This document shows, piece by piece, positions 31,036 to 40,733 of a stretch of DNA of 64,000 nt; the stretch's first letter is position 1, and every line of letters starts with the position of its first letter. A program made the translations under genes and the position numbers. The DNA is taken from assembly GCA_031253995.1 (NCBI GenBank), contig JAIRVG010000078.1:1-64000 (forward strand). The letters run 5' to 3'. The stretch is from Paucimonas sp. GTDB lineage: Bacteria > Pseudomonadota > Gammaproteobacteria > Pseudomonadales > Pseudomonadaceae. Below the pieces are notes generated by a model. It did no database searches. It saw nothing but the letters and a program-made list of their open reading frames with translations, and had not been told where the DNA came from.

Positions 31036-32823
31036 TCAATCGACATCGGACTCGAACAACCTTTCCAGCTCCACCCGCGCTTCCTGCGCCGTCTGCATCA
31101 CCTTGGCCTTGTCATCCCGCACCCGCCCCTGGGCCGCCAGCACTTCCTCGTCATGCCGGGTGAACCGCCGGATCCGCTGCGCCGCCTGCTGCTCGCTCAA
31201 GCCCAGCCCCACCAGGGCCATCCGGCTCATCTCCAGGCTCGAATGGAAGGTCTCGCGAATCGGTTCGGCGCCCACGTCCACCAGCTTGTGCACATGCTGG
31301 CGGTTGCGCGCACGGGCCAGCACCTTGAGGTGCGGGTACAACTGCTTGACCCGCTCCGCAGTCCGGGTGGTCACCTCCGGATCATCGGTGGTAATGACGA
31401 AGTACTCGGCCTCGCCGACCTTGGCCGCATGCAGCACCTCGGGACGCTGCGGGTCGCCATAGAACACCGGGACCTGTTCGAACATCCGCGTCATCTCGAT
31501 GGCATCCACCGAGGTTTCCAGGGCGACGAAGGGAATCTTCTGCGCCCGCAGGATCCGCGCGACGATCTGGCCCATGCGCCCCATGCCGACGATCACCACC
31601 CGCGGCGCATCCGTGGCGATGGCCTTGTACTGCTCCGGCACCTCGCGGGCCGCCGGCGGGCGCTTGACCAGCCGTGCGCAGCCCAGCAGCAGGAGCGGGG
31701 TGATGGCCATGGACAGGGTGATGGTCATCAGCAGCAGGTCGTAGGTCTGGGCATCGAACAAGCCCTGGTCACGACCCAGCTTGAACACCACGAAGGCAAA
31801 TTCGCCGCCGGCCGCCAGCACCACGCCCAGGCGCAGGGCATTGAGGGTGTTCAGGCCACCGGCGAAACGCCCCACCAGCATCAGCAGCGGCAGCTTGATG
31901 CCCACCAGCAACAGGGTCAGGCCGATCACCAGCAGCGGCATGTCCACCAGCAGGCGCAGGTTGGCGCCCATGCCCACGCTGATGAAGAACAGCCCCAGCA
32001 GCAGGCCCTTGAAGGGTTCGATCTGCGATTCCAGTTCGTGGCGGTACTCCGAGTCCGCCAGCAGCAGGCCGGCGAGGAAGGCGCCGAGGGCCATGGAGAT
32101 CCCGGCCTGTTCCATCAGCCAGGCGGTGCCGATCACCACCAGCAGGGCGGTGGCGGTGGAGACTTCCGGCAGGCCGGTGCGGGCCACGGTGCGGAACAGC
32201 GGGCGCAGCAGGTAGCGCCCGCCGACAATGACGATGGCGATGCTGGCGAAGACCCGCAGGCCATGGCTGAGGCTGTCGCCGTGGCTGGTGTCCGGACCGG
32301 TCGCGGCCAGCAGCGGCACCAAGGCGATCAGCGGGATCGCGGCGATGTCCTGGAACAGCAGGATGGCGAAAGCCAGGCGGCCATGGGGCGCGTTGAGCTG
32401 CTTGCTTTCCGCCAGGCTCTGCAGGCCGAAGGCGGTGGACGACAGGGCCAGGCCCAGACCGAGGACGATCGCCGCCGGCAGCGACTGGGCGAAACCGAGC
32501 AGGGCGATGCCGCCGATTACCGCGCCGGTCAGCAGCACCTGCGCCAGGCCGACGCCGAACACCGACTTGCGCATCAGCCAAAGCCGCCGTGGCGACAGTT
32601 CCAGGCCGATGATGAACAGCAGCAGGACCACGCCCAGCTCGGAAATATGCGCGACGCTCTGGGTATCGCGGATCAGCCCCAGGGCCTGCGGACCAATGAC
32701 CACGCCGGCCAGCAGGTAGCCGAGCACGGCGCCGAGTTGCAGGCGCTTGGCCAGAGGGACAGTGATGACGGCGGCAAGCAGGAAGATCACCGCGGTTTGC
32801 AGAAGGCTGCCTTCGTGGGGCAT
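31036..32823 (-). CDS. Kef-type monovalent cation:proton antiporter (CPA2 with TrkA-N domain)
   Basis: LGAVLGYLLAGVVIGPQALGLI; VVIVGMGRMGQIVARILRAQKIPFVALE. Confidence 0.92.
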   Translation of the reverse strand: MPHEGSLLQTAVIFLLAAVITVPLAKRLQLGAVLGYLLAGVVIGPQALGLIRDTQSVAHISELGVVLLLFIIGLELSPRRLWLMRKSVFGVGLAQVLLTGAVIGGIALLGFAQSLPAAIVLGLGLALSSTAFGLQSLAESKQLNAPHGRLAFAILLFQDIAAIPLIALVPLLAATGPDTSHGDSLSHGLRVFASIAIVIVGGRYLLRPLFRTVARTGLPEVSTATALLVVIGTAWLMEQAGISMALGAFLAGLLLADSEYRHELESQIEPFKGLLLGLFFISVGMGANLRLLVDMPLLVIGLTLLLVGIKLPLLMLVGRFAGGLNTLNALRLGVVLAAGGEFAFVVFKLGRDQGLFDAQTYDLLLMTITLSMAITPLLLLGCARLVKRPPAAREVPEQYKAIATDAPRVVIVGMGRMGQIVARILRAQKIPFVALETSVDAIEMTRMFEQVPVFYGDPQRPEVLHAAKVGEAEYFVITTDDPEVTTRTAERVKQLYPHLKVLARARNRQHVHKLVDVGAEPIRETFHSSLEMSRMALVGLGLSEQQAAQRIRRFTRHDEEVLAAQGRVRDDKAKVMQTAQEARVELERLFESDVD

Positions 32824-32957
32824 CGCTCGGACTCCATGAGCTGCAAGGGGGCAGCGTTGAAAAAGGAGTGTGCATTCTGCAAGCGAGAGTAGACCAAGAC
32901 AATCGGGGTGAGGGGAGACGGATTGTCCTCTTCAGCGGGACAATCCGTCAGGCGAAC

Positions 32958-33386
32958 TCAGTACTCTGCCACCACCTCATCCTTGCCATCACGGGTCAGG
33001 CCGATGACCTGGTAGGCGTCCTTGTGGTCGCCCATCTCCATGCCCGGCGAGCCCATGGGCATGCCCGGCACGGCGATGCCTTTCAGGTCCGGGCGCTTGC
33101 CCAGCACGGCGATCTGCTCGGCGGGGACATGGCCCTCGATGAATTGGCCGTTGATGACGCCGGTGTGGCAGGACGCGAGTCGCGGCGCGACGCCGAGCTT
33201 CTGCTTCACCGCGCTCATGTTCGACTCGACATGGTCGTTGACCGTGAAGCCGTTGTCGCGCAGGTGGGTGATCCATTCCTTGCAGCAACCGCAGTTCGGG
33301 TCGCGGTAGACATCGATGGTCTGGCTGGCCTGGGCCAGGGTGCTCAGGGCCAGCAGGCCCAGGGCGATCAGGTTCTTCTTCAGCAT
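32958..33386 (-). CDS. DUF411 metal-binding periplasmic protein
   Basis: VYRDPNCGCCKEWITHLRDNGFTV; ASCHTGVINGQFIEGHVPAEQI; VPGMPMGSPGMEMG. Confidence 0.9.
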   Translation of the reverse strand: MLKKNLIALGLLALSTLAQASQTIDVYRDPNCGCCKEWITHLRDNGFTVNDHVESNMSAVKQKLGVAPRLASCHTGVINGQFIEGHVPAEQIAVLGKRPDLKGIAVPGMPMGSPGMEMGDHKDAYQVIGLTRDGKDEVVAEY

Positions 33387-33490
33387 GGATTTCTTCTCCT
33401 TCGGCATTTCAGTTCGCAGCTGGCGGTGTTTTTCAGGACTTTGTCGTTGCATGAGCATCTTCCACAAGGATTGCAGTCCGGCACCCGGGA

Positions 33491-34225
33491 TCAGAACCGC
33501 AATCGAACCCCCGCCACCCAGCGGGTCTGTCCGATGTCACCGTCTTCATCCCGGGTCAGTCCGGCGGTATTGCCATGCACCCGGTTGAAACTCACCCCCA
33601 CATAGGGCGCGAACCCCGGCGTGATTTCATACCGCAGACGCAACCCCGCCTCACTGTCCGACAACCCCGCACCCTGGGTACGGCTGAGGTCATCGCGGCC
33701 ATGGAAATTCACTTCCAGATTAGGCTCAAGCCGCCAGCGCTGGGTCAGCAGGATAGCGTAGGCCGCCTCCAGCCGCAGCGCGGTCTGTTGTCGCTCGCCC
33801 GCGTATAACGTGGCTTCCAGCTCCAGGTTGTAGAGCGGCGTGCCCTGGATGCCGAGGGCTGCCCAGGTCTGTCCGCTGGCCGGCTTGAAGTCCTGGCGCA
33901 GCCCCGCGACCACTTCCCACCAGGGGCTCACGGCATGGCCCCACAGCGCCTGCAACTCGGCCTTGTGCGTGCGCCCCTGTTCCCGCTCGCCCTCGCTGCG
34001 CAGCCAGAGCCGGTCGATATCGCCGCCGATCCAGGCGTTGGCGTTCCAGTTCAGCGCGCTGCTGCTTTCGAAATCCTGGTACTCCAGTTGTTCGACGGTC
34101 ACCGCCCAGTTGATCTGTCGGTCATGCACCTGGTGATTCATCTCCATGGCCCGTACGTCCTCGCTGCCCAGCAACAGCAGCATGCCAAGGCCGCCGAGCA
34201 GCGGCCGTTCGAGTCGTTCATTCAT
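33491..34225 (-). CDS. copB: Copper resistance protein B
   Basis: WIGGDIDRLWLRSEGE; HAVSPWWEVVAGLRQD; FAPYVGVSFNRVHGNTAGLTRDEDGDI; overlaps copA stop. Confidence 0.9.
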   Translation of the reverse strand: MNERLERPLLGGLGMLLLLGSEDVRAMEMNHQVHDRQINWAVTVEQLEYQDFESSSALNWNANAWIGGDIDRLWLRSEGEREQGRTHKAELQALWGHAVSPWWEVVAGLRQDFKPASGQTWAALGIQGTPLYNLELEATLYAGERQQTALRLEAAYAILLTQRWRLEPNLEVNFHGRDDLSRTQGAGLSDSEAGLRLRYEITPGFAPYVGVSFNRVHGNTAGLTRDEDGDIGQTRWVAGVRLRF

Positions 34226-35954
34226 CGACGCGTACCTCGCGGAACATGCCGGTCTCCATGTGGTAGAGCAGGTGGCAGTGGTAGGCCCAGCGGCCCAGGG
34301 CATCGGCACTGACCCGGTAGCTGCGGCGGCTGCCCGGCGGCATGTCGATGGTGTGCTTGCGCACCTGGAAGCGGCCGTGCTCATCCTCCAGGTCGCTCCA
34401 CAGGCCGTGCAGGTGAATCGGGTGGGCCATCATGGTGTCGTTGACCAGGACGATGCGCAGGCGCTCGCCATAGCGCAGGCGCAGGGGCTCTGCGTCGGAG
34501 AAGCGGATGCCGTCGAACGACCAGGAGAAGCGATCCATGTGCCCGGTCAGGTGCAACTCGATCTCCCGTCCCGGCTCGCGGCCGTCGGGGTCGGCGAAGG
34601 TGCTTCTCAGGTCGGCGTAGGTCAGCCCCCGGCGGCCGTTGTCGCGCAGGCCGAGGCCGGGATCGTCGAGCTTGGCAGTGGGCATCATGGTCTGCATGTC
34701 CACCAGCGGGTTGTTCGTTTCCGATTCCGGGTGCTGCTGCATGCCAGGCATGGCGTGGTTCATGCCGGCCATGTTGCCGTGGTCCATGCCCGCCATGTCC
34801 ATCCCCGCCATGGCGCCGTGATCCATGCCCTGCATGTCGCCATGGCCCATGTCGGCCATGCTCAGCTGCGGGCGTGGATCCAGCGCCGGCACCGGCGCGC
34901 TCAGTCCCGGCGCACGGGCCAGGGTGCCGCGGGCGTAGCCGCTGCGGTCCATGCTCTGGGCGAACAGGGTATAGGCGGGCTCATCGCCGACGCTGACCAG
35001 CACGTCGTAGGTCTCCGCCACCGCCAGGCGCAGTTCGTCCACCGTCACCGGCTGCACCGGCTGGCCGTCGGCGGCGATCACGGTGAGTTTCAGGCCAGGG
35101 ATGCGGAAGTCGAAGTAGGTCATCGCCGAGCCGTTGATCAGGCGCAGGCGCAGGGTTTCGCCGGGCTGGAACAGGCAGGTGAAGTTGCCGTCCGGGGCCA
35201 GGCCGTTGAGCAGGTAGGTGTAGGTGGCGGCGCTGATATCGGCGATGTCGGTGGGTGTCATGCGCATCTGCGCCCACTGCGTGCGCTCGGCGACGGTGGC
35301 GCGCCATCCGTCGCGGGCGACGTCGTCGATGAAGTCGCCGACGGTGCGCTGCTGTCGGTTGAAGTAGTCCGCCTGCTTCTTCAGTTGCCCGAGCAGGGCC
35401 GCGGGTTTCTCGTCGCTCCAGTCACTGAGCAGCAGCACGCAGTCGCGCTGGTAGACATGGGGCTCCGGGGTCTTCGGTTCGATGACGATGGCGCCATAGA
35501 CCCCGGCCTGCTCCTGCAGGCCCGAGTGGCTGTGGTACCAGTAGGTGCCGTGCTGGGTGAGGGTGAAGCGGTACAGGTAGTCGCTGCCCGGCTCGATACC
35601 GGCGAAGCTCAGGCCCGGCACGCCGTCCATGTCGGCCGGGAGGATGATGCCGTGCCAGTGCAGCGAAGTGCTTTCCTCCAGGCGGTTGCGCACCCGCAGG
35701 GTCACCGTGTCGCCCTCGCGCCAGCGCAGCACCGGGCCGGGCAGGCTGTTGTTGATGGTCAGGGCGGTGCGCGGGGTGCCGGTGATGTTCACCGCGGTCT
35801 GGCCGATGAACAGCTCGAAATGCTCGCCATCCAGCTCGGCGAAGTCATGTGGGCCGCGGGCCCAGGCGGTCGGCCGCCAGAGCCCGAGGCCGCCCAGGGC
35901 GCCGGCCGCGGCCAGGCCCTTGACGAAGGTACGGCGTGAGGGAAGGTTGGGCAT
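34218..35954 (-). CDS. copA: Multicopper oxidase CopA, Tat signal, Met/His-rich insert
   Basis: SRRTFVKG Tat motif; LHWHGIILP, HGTYWYHSHSGLQEQAG, MGHGDMQGMDHGAMAGMDMAGMDHGNMAGMNHAMPGM, WAYHCHLLYHMETGMFR. Confidence 0.95.
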   Translation of the reverse strand: MPNLPSRRTFVKGLAAAGALGGLGLWRPTAWARGPHDFAELDGEHFELFIGQTAVNITGTPRTALTINNSLPGPVLRWREGDTVTLRVRNRLEESTSLHWHGIILPADMDGVPGLSFAGIEPGSDYLYRFTLTQHGTYWYHSHSGLQEQAGVYGAIVIEPKTPEPHVYQRDCVLLLSDWSDEKPAALLGQLKKQADYFNRQQRTVGDFIDDVARDGWRATVAERTQWAQMRMTPTDIADISAATYTYLLNGLAPDGNFTCLFQPGETLRLRLINGSAMTYFDFRIPGLKLTVIAADGQPVQPVTVDELRLAVAETYDVLVSVGDEPAYTLFAQSMDRSGYARGTLARAPGLSAPVPALDPRPQLSMADMGHGDMQGMDHGAMAGMDMAGMDHGNMAGMNHAMPGMQQHPESETNNPLVDMQTMMPTAKLDDPGLGLRDNGRRGLTYADLRSTFADPDGREPGREIELHLTGHMDRFSWSFDGIRFSDAEPLRLRYGERLRIVLVNDTMMAHPIHLHGLWSDLEDEHGRFQVRKHTIDMPPGSRRSYRVSADALGRWAYHCHLLYHMETGMFREVRVDE

Positions 35955-36026
35955 GGGAGTGTCAGTCCATCAACAGGGATGGGCTGACATTAGTCTGATG
36001 GTGCTGACAGAAAACTGAGGTTTGAA

Positions 36027-36040
36027 TTACAGATTTGTCA
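36027..36040. promoter_or_regulatory. Candidate CopR box upstream of copA
   Basis: TTACA-GATT-TGTCA, imperfect inverted repeat about 75 bp upstream of copA ATG. Confidence 0.45.
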
Positions 36041-36116
36041 GCGAGAAAATACCCCACCGCCCGGCCAGCCGGTCGGATCATGGGGATTGAACGATCGGGT
36101 TGCACTTGGAGTAGCA

Positions 36117-36863
36117 ATGGACAAGGTCATCATCATTACCGGGGCCAGTCGCGGCATCGGCGCCGCCACCGCGCTGCTGGCCGCGCGCGAGGGGTATCGG
36201 ATCTGCATCAACTACCACACCGACGATGAAGCGGCGCAGGGCGTGCTGGCCCAGGTACGCGAGCTGGGGGCGAAGGCCATCGCCGTGCGCGCCGACGTCA
36301 GCGTCGAGGACGAAGTGATCCACCTGTTCGACCAGGTCGACCACGAGCTGGGGCGGGTCACTGCACTGGTCAACAACGCCGGGACCATCGGCCAGAAGAG
36401 CCGGGTCGAGGAGATGTCCGAGTTCCGCCTGCTGAAGCTGATGAAGACCAACGTGGTCGGCCCGATTCTCTGCGCCAAGCACGCCCTGGCGCGCATGTCG
36501 ACGCGGCATGGCGGCAGCGGTGGCGGGATCGTCAACGTGTCCTCGGTGGCCGCGCGCCTGGGCTCGCCCAACGAGTATGTGGACTACGCCGCTTCCAAGG
36601 GCGCCCTGGACACCTTCACCCTTGGCCTGGCCAAGGAAGTGGCGGCGGAGGGCGTGCGGGTCAATGCGGTGCGGCCGGGGTATATCTTCACCGGGTTCCA
36701 TGCCCTGAGCGGCGATGCCGACCGGGTCAGCAAGCTGGAGCCGAGCATTCCGATGGGGCGTGGCGGGCAGGCCGGGGAAGTGGCCGAGGCGATCCTGTGG
36801 TTGCTGTCGGACAAGGCGTCGTATTCGACGGGGAGCTTCATCGATCTCGGGGGCGGGCGGTAA
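36117..36863 (+). CDS. SDR family oxidoreductase
   Basis: VIIITGASRGIGAATALLAAREG; LVNNAGTIG; YVDYAASKGALDTFTLGLAKEV. Confidence 0.92.
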   Translation: MDKVIIITGASRGIGAATALLAAREGYRICINYHTDDEAAQGVLAQVRELGAKAIAVRADVSVEDEVIHLFDQVDHELGRVTALVNNAGTIGQKSRVEEMSEFRLLKLMKTNVVGPILCAKHALARMSTRHGGSGGGIVNVSSVAARLGSPNEYVDYAASKGALDTFTLGLAKEVAAEGVRVNAVRPGYIFTGFHALSGDADRVSKLEPSIPMGRGGQAGEVAEAILWLLSDKASYSTGSFIDLGGGR

Positions 36864-36884
36864 TTTGATGGCGCTGTGGGAGGT

Positions 36885-37031
36885 CGCGCAGAGAACACAA
36901 GTCGAGGGCTCTACGCAGACCTGTGGGAGCGGGTTTACCCGCGATAGCGATGGTGAATTCACTACCGTAATCGCGGGTGAACCCGCTCCCACAAGGTCCG
37001 CGTAGAGCATTCGACCCTTGTTCTCTGCGCG
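36885..37031. repeat. Extended inverted repeat containing REP-type cores
   Basis: Left CGCGCAGAGAACACAAGTCGAGGGCTCTACGCAGACCTGTGGGAGCGGGTTTACCCGCGAT; right arm reverse complement CGCGCAGAGAACAAGGGTCGAATGCTCTACGCGGACCTTGTGGGAGCGGGTTCACCCGCGAT. Confidence 0.85.
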
Positions 37032-37071
37032 ACAGCGCAGCCCAGCGGGCTGGGTGGACTCTCATGAAAAA

Positions 37072-39156
37072 TCAGCCATCCCCGAGCATCTGCTCCACCT
37101 GCAGCACCAGCGCCTCCAGCCCGAACGGCTTGGTCATCACGCTCATTCCCGCCGCCAGGTGCCCGTCGCTCAGCGCCGCGCTTTCGTCGTAGCCGGTGAT
37201 GAACAGCACCGGCAACTGCGGATGCACCCTGCGCACCGCCTCCGCCAGTTGCCGGCCGTTCAGCCCGCTCGGCAGGCCGATATCGCTGATCAGCAAGTCC
37301 GGCGCCGGCCCTTCCTTCAGGGCCGGCAGGGCGGCGACCGCGCTTTCGTAGGCTTCCACCCGGTGCCCCGACTCTTCCAGCACCTCGCCGATCACCATGC
37401 GCAGGGTTTCCTGGTCTTCCACCAGCACGATCCGCACGCCGCGCCCAGGGACGCCGGCCGGCAACCCTTCGGCACGGGGCTTCACCTGCGCCGGCGCCTG
37501 ATGGTGCCGTGGCAGGTACAGTTCGATCCGCGTGCCCTGGCCCGGGGTGCTGACGATGCGCAATTGCCCGCCCGACTGGCGCACGAAACCATAGGCCATC
37601 GACAGGCCGAGCCCGGTGCCCTGGCCCAGCGGCTTGGTGGTGAAGAACGGATCGATGGCCCGCGCCGCGACATCGGCGGACATGCCCAGGCCGTTGTCCT
37701 TGACGCTCAGGCGCAGGTAGTCGCCGGTCGCCAGGTCCAGCGCTCGCCCGCGTTCGTCGTCGAGGACGATGTTCTCGATCTGGATCTCGATCACTCCACC
37801 CCTAGGCAACGCATCCCGGGCATTGATGCACAGGTTGAGCAGGGCGCTTTCCAGTTGCGGCGGGTCGATGAAGGTCGGCCACAGGTCCTCGGCGAACCGG
37901 CTGCGCACCTCGATGGACGGGCCGACGCTGCGGCAGATCAGTTCCTCCATGTCGCGGATCAGGGCGCCGACATGGGTCGCCTGGGGTTGCAGGGTTTGCT
38001 GGCGCGAGAACGCCAGCAGCCGGTGCACCAGCGAGGCAGCGCGCTGGGCCGAACCGCTGGCAGCGTCGAGCAACGGACCGAGGTCGCCGTGGCGCTGCTG
38101 GTGCAGGCGCTGGTGCATCAGCTCATGGGCGCCGAGGATGCCGCCGAGCAGGTTGTTGAAGTCATGGGCGATGCCGCCGGTGAGCTGGCCCACGGCTTCC
38201 ATCTTCTGCGCCTGGCGCAGGGCCTCTTCGGCGCGCAGCAGGCGCTGCTGTTCCTCGATCCGCAGGGTGATGTCGTAGGCGAACAGGTAGGCGCCGCGTA
38301 CCTGGCCATTGTCGTCGTGCAGGGCGTTGAAGCGCAGTTCGTAATGCCGCCTGCGCTGGCCATTGCCGAACCCGGCGTTATCGGTGAAGGCTTCACCGGC
38401 CAGGGCCCGCTGCCACAGGCGCAGGCCGAGTTCGCAGTCACGGGGATTGCCGCGCAGGGTATCGGCGACGCTGTCACCGATCCGAGGCACATGGTCGTAG
38501 AGGAAGTGGAAGTCCTTCAGCGATTGCTGGTTGAGCGCCTGCCAGCGCAGCGCAGTGTCCACCACCTGGACGCAGGCCGCGCTGCTGTCCACCAGCATGG
38601 CGAACAGCTCGCGTTCGGCCACGGCGTCGAGGACGCGCTGCTCCAGTTGCTCGTTGAGCCGTTGCAGGCTGTTCTCGGCCCGACGCCGCTCGGTGACGTC
38701 CGTGAACAGCACGGCCACCTGGCGCCGCTCGGCCGGTTCGATACGGAAGGTGGTGATCGACAGCACCCGGCCGGTGGCCACCAGTTCCTGCTCGAAGTGC
38801 AGCGGCTGGCCGGTGCGCAGGACCTCGCCGTAACGAGCGACCCATTCGTCGGCCTCGTCTGGCACCATTTCCCGCAGCTTCTGCCCGACCACGTTGGGGA
38901 TCCCGGCATGTCGGGCATAGGCGGCGTTGGCCACCACGTGGATGTAGTCGCTCAGCGGGCCATGGGGGCCGTCGAAGAACTCGATGACACAGAAGCCTTC
39001 GTCCATGGTGTCGAACAGAAAGCGATAGGTGTCCTCGTCCAGCGGGCGCTGTTGTACCAACTGCTGTTCGAGGACGGTATTGCGTTGCTGCAGCTCGTGC
39101 AGCTGCAGGCGCAATGAATCGAGTTCGCTGGAGGGCATGGAATAATCCGGACACAA
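37072..39156 (-). CDS. Hybrid sensor histidine kinase with PAS and C-terminal receiver domain
   Basis: AVGQLTGGIAHDFNNLLGGILG H-box; DNGLGMS...FFTTKPLGQGTGLGLSMAYG; IVLVEDQETLRMVIGEVLEESGH...LLISDIGLPSGLNG. Confidence 0.92.
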   Translation of the reverse strand: MCPDYSMPSSELDSLRLQLHELQQRNTVLEQQLVQQRPLDEDTYRFLFDTMDEGFCVIEFFDGPHGPLSDYIHVVANAAYARHAGIPNVVGQKLREMVPDEADEWVARYGEVLRTGQPLHFEQELVATGRVLSITTFRIEPAERRQVAVLFTDVTERRRAENSLQRLNEQLEQRVLDAVAERELFAMLVDSSAACVQVVDTALRWQALNQQSLKDFHFLYDHVPRIGDSVADTLRGNPRDCELGLRLWQRALAGEAFTDNAGFGNGQRRRHYELRFNALHDDNGQVRGAYLFAYDITLRIEEQQRLLRAEEALRQAQKMEAVGQLTGGIAHDFNNLLGGILGAHELMHQRLHQQRHGDLGPLLDAASGSAQRAASLVHRLLAFSRQQTLQPQATHVGALIRDMEELICRSVGPSIEVRSRFAEDLWPTFIDPPQLESALLNLCINARDALPRGGVIEIQIENIVLDDERGRALDLATGDYLRLSVKDNGLGMSADVAARAIDPFFTTKPLGQGTGLGLSMAYGFVRQSGGQLRIVSTPGQGTRIELYLPRHHQAPAQVKPRAEGLPAGVPGRGVRIVLVEDQETLRMVIGEVLEESGHRVEAYESAVAALPALKEGPAPDLLISDIGLPSGLNGRQLAEAVRRVHPQLPVLFITGYDESAALSDGHLAAGMSVMTKPFGLEALVLQVEQMLGDG

Positions 39157-39194
39157 ACCAATTGCGCCACTTTAGACCGACGCCCGGCTGGCGG

Positions 39195-40610
39195 CTAGAA
39201 AGAACGCACGATCCGTCCGAGGGTTTCCATGGCTTTTTCCGACTGCTCGCTCCAGGGGCTGCCGTAGTTCAGGCGGATGCAGTTACGGAAGCGCCGGGTC
39301 GGCGAGAAGATCGGTCCGGGCGCGATGCTGATGCCCTGGGCCAGGGCCATCTGGAACAGCTTCAGCGAATCCATGCCCTCCGGCAGTTCCAGCCACAGGA
39401 AGTAGCCGCCGGACGGATGGCTGACCCGCACCGAGGCCGGGAAATGCCGGCCGATGGCCGCGAGCATGGCGTTCTTCTGTTCTTCCAGGGCGTAGCGCAG
39501 GCGCCGCAGGTGGCGGTCGTAGCCACCGTGCTGGAGATAGTCGGCGATGGCCGCCTGGGCCGGCATCGAGGCACACAACGAGGTCATCAGCTTCAGTCGC
39601 TCGATCTTCTTCGCGAAGCGCCCGGCGGCGACCCAGCCGATGCGGTAGCCCGGCGCCAGGCTCTTGGCGAACGAGCCGCAGTGCATCACCAGGCCCTCGC
39701 TGTCGAAGGCCTTGGCCGGTTTCGGCGCCTGCTGGGCGTAGTACAGCTCGGCGTAGACATCGTCCTCGATCAGCGGCACCTGGTGCTGGCGCAGCAGTTC
39801 CACCAGCGCCTGCTTCTTGTCTTCCGGCATGCTCGCGCCCACCGGGTTCTGGAAGTTGGTCATGCACCACACGGCCTTGACCGGATGCCGTTCCAGGGTC
39901 TGCGCCAGCACGCCGAGGTCGATGCCCTCGCGCGGGTGCACGGGGATTTCCACGGCCTTGAGCTTCAGCCGCTCCAGCACCTGCAGGCAGGCATAGAAGG
40001 CCGGCGCCTCGATCGCCACCAGGTCGCCCGGCTCGGTCACCGCTTGCAGGCACAGGTTCAGCGCTTCCAGGGCGCCGTTGGTGATCAGCAGTTCCTCCAT
40101 CGGCAACATCAGCCCGCCGACCATGTAGCGCAGGGCGATCTGCCGGCGCAGCTGCGGGTTGCCCGGCGACAGGTCGGTGACCACCATGCGCGGGTCCATG
40201 TCGCGGGTGGCGCTGGCCAGGGAACGGGCCAGGCGTTGCAGGGGAAACAGCGTCGGGCTGGGGAAGGCCGAACCGAACGGGACGGTGTGCGGGTCCTTGA
40301 TCGATTCGAGGATGGAGAACACCAGCTCGCTGACGTCCACCTGGGTCGACTCGCTGGCCGGCTCGCCGATCTGCGGTTCGCTGAAGGGTCGCGGCGCGTG
40401 GGCGTTGACGAAGTACCCCGAGCGCGGCCGCGCGCGGATCAGCCCGCGGCGCTCCAGCAAGTAATAGGCCTGGAACACCGTGGACGGGCTGACCCCGTAG
40501 GTCTGGCTGGCATAGCGCACCGACGGCACCCGCTGCCCGGGGCCGAGGACCCCGGTGTAGATCAGCTCGGCGATGTCGTCGGCGAATTTCTCGTAGCGTT
40601 TCATTGTCAT
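39195..40610 (-). CDS. MocR-type transcriptional regulator (GntR HTH + aminotransferase class I fold)
   Basis: KFADDIAELIYTGVLGPGQRVPSVRYASQTYGVSPSTVFQAYYLLERRGLIRARPRSGYFV; YCGSFAKSLAPGYRIGW-like PLP lysine region. Confidence 0.9.
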   Translation of the reverse strand: MTMKRYEKFADDIAELIYTGVLGPGQRVPSVRYASQTYGVSPSTVFQAYYLLERRGLIRARPRSGYFVNAHAPRPFSEPQIGEPASESTQVDVSELVFSILESIKDPHTVPFGSAFPSPTLFPLQRLARSLASATRDMDPRMVVTDLSPGNPQLRRQIALRYMVGGLMLPMEELLITNGALEALNLCLQAVTEPGDLVAIEAPAFYACLQVLERLKLKAVEIPVHPREGIDLGVLAQTLERHPVKAVWCMTNFQNPVGASMPEDKKQALVELLRQHQVPLIEDDVYAELYYAQQAPKPAKAFDSEGLVMHCGSFAKSLAPGYRIGWVAAGRFAKKIERLKLMTSLCASMPAQAAIADYLQHGGYDRHLRRLRYALEEQKNAMLAAIGRHFPASVRVSHPSGGYFLWLELPEGMDSLKLFQMALAQGISIAPGPIFSPTRRFRNCIRLNYGSPWSEQSEKAMETLGRIVRSF

Positions 40611-40633
40611 TCTGGCTGTTTCGAAGTGCACGC

Positions 40634-40733
40634 GAGGGAGCTTCAAGCTTCAAGCCCCAAGCTGCAAGAAAAAGAAGCCCGCAGCGCGGATTGCTCTTTC
40701 TTGTGGCTTGAAGCTTGTAGCTTGCAGCTGCGG
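40634..40733. repeat. AAGCTTCAAGC-type palindromic repeat
   Basis: CAAGCTTCAAGCCCCAAGCTGCAAGAAAAAG ... CTTTCTTGTGGCTTGAAGCTTGTAGCTTGCAGCTGC. Confidence 0.7.
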
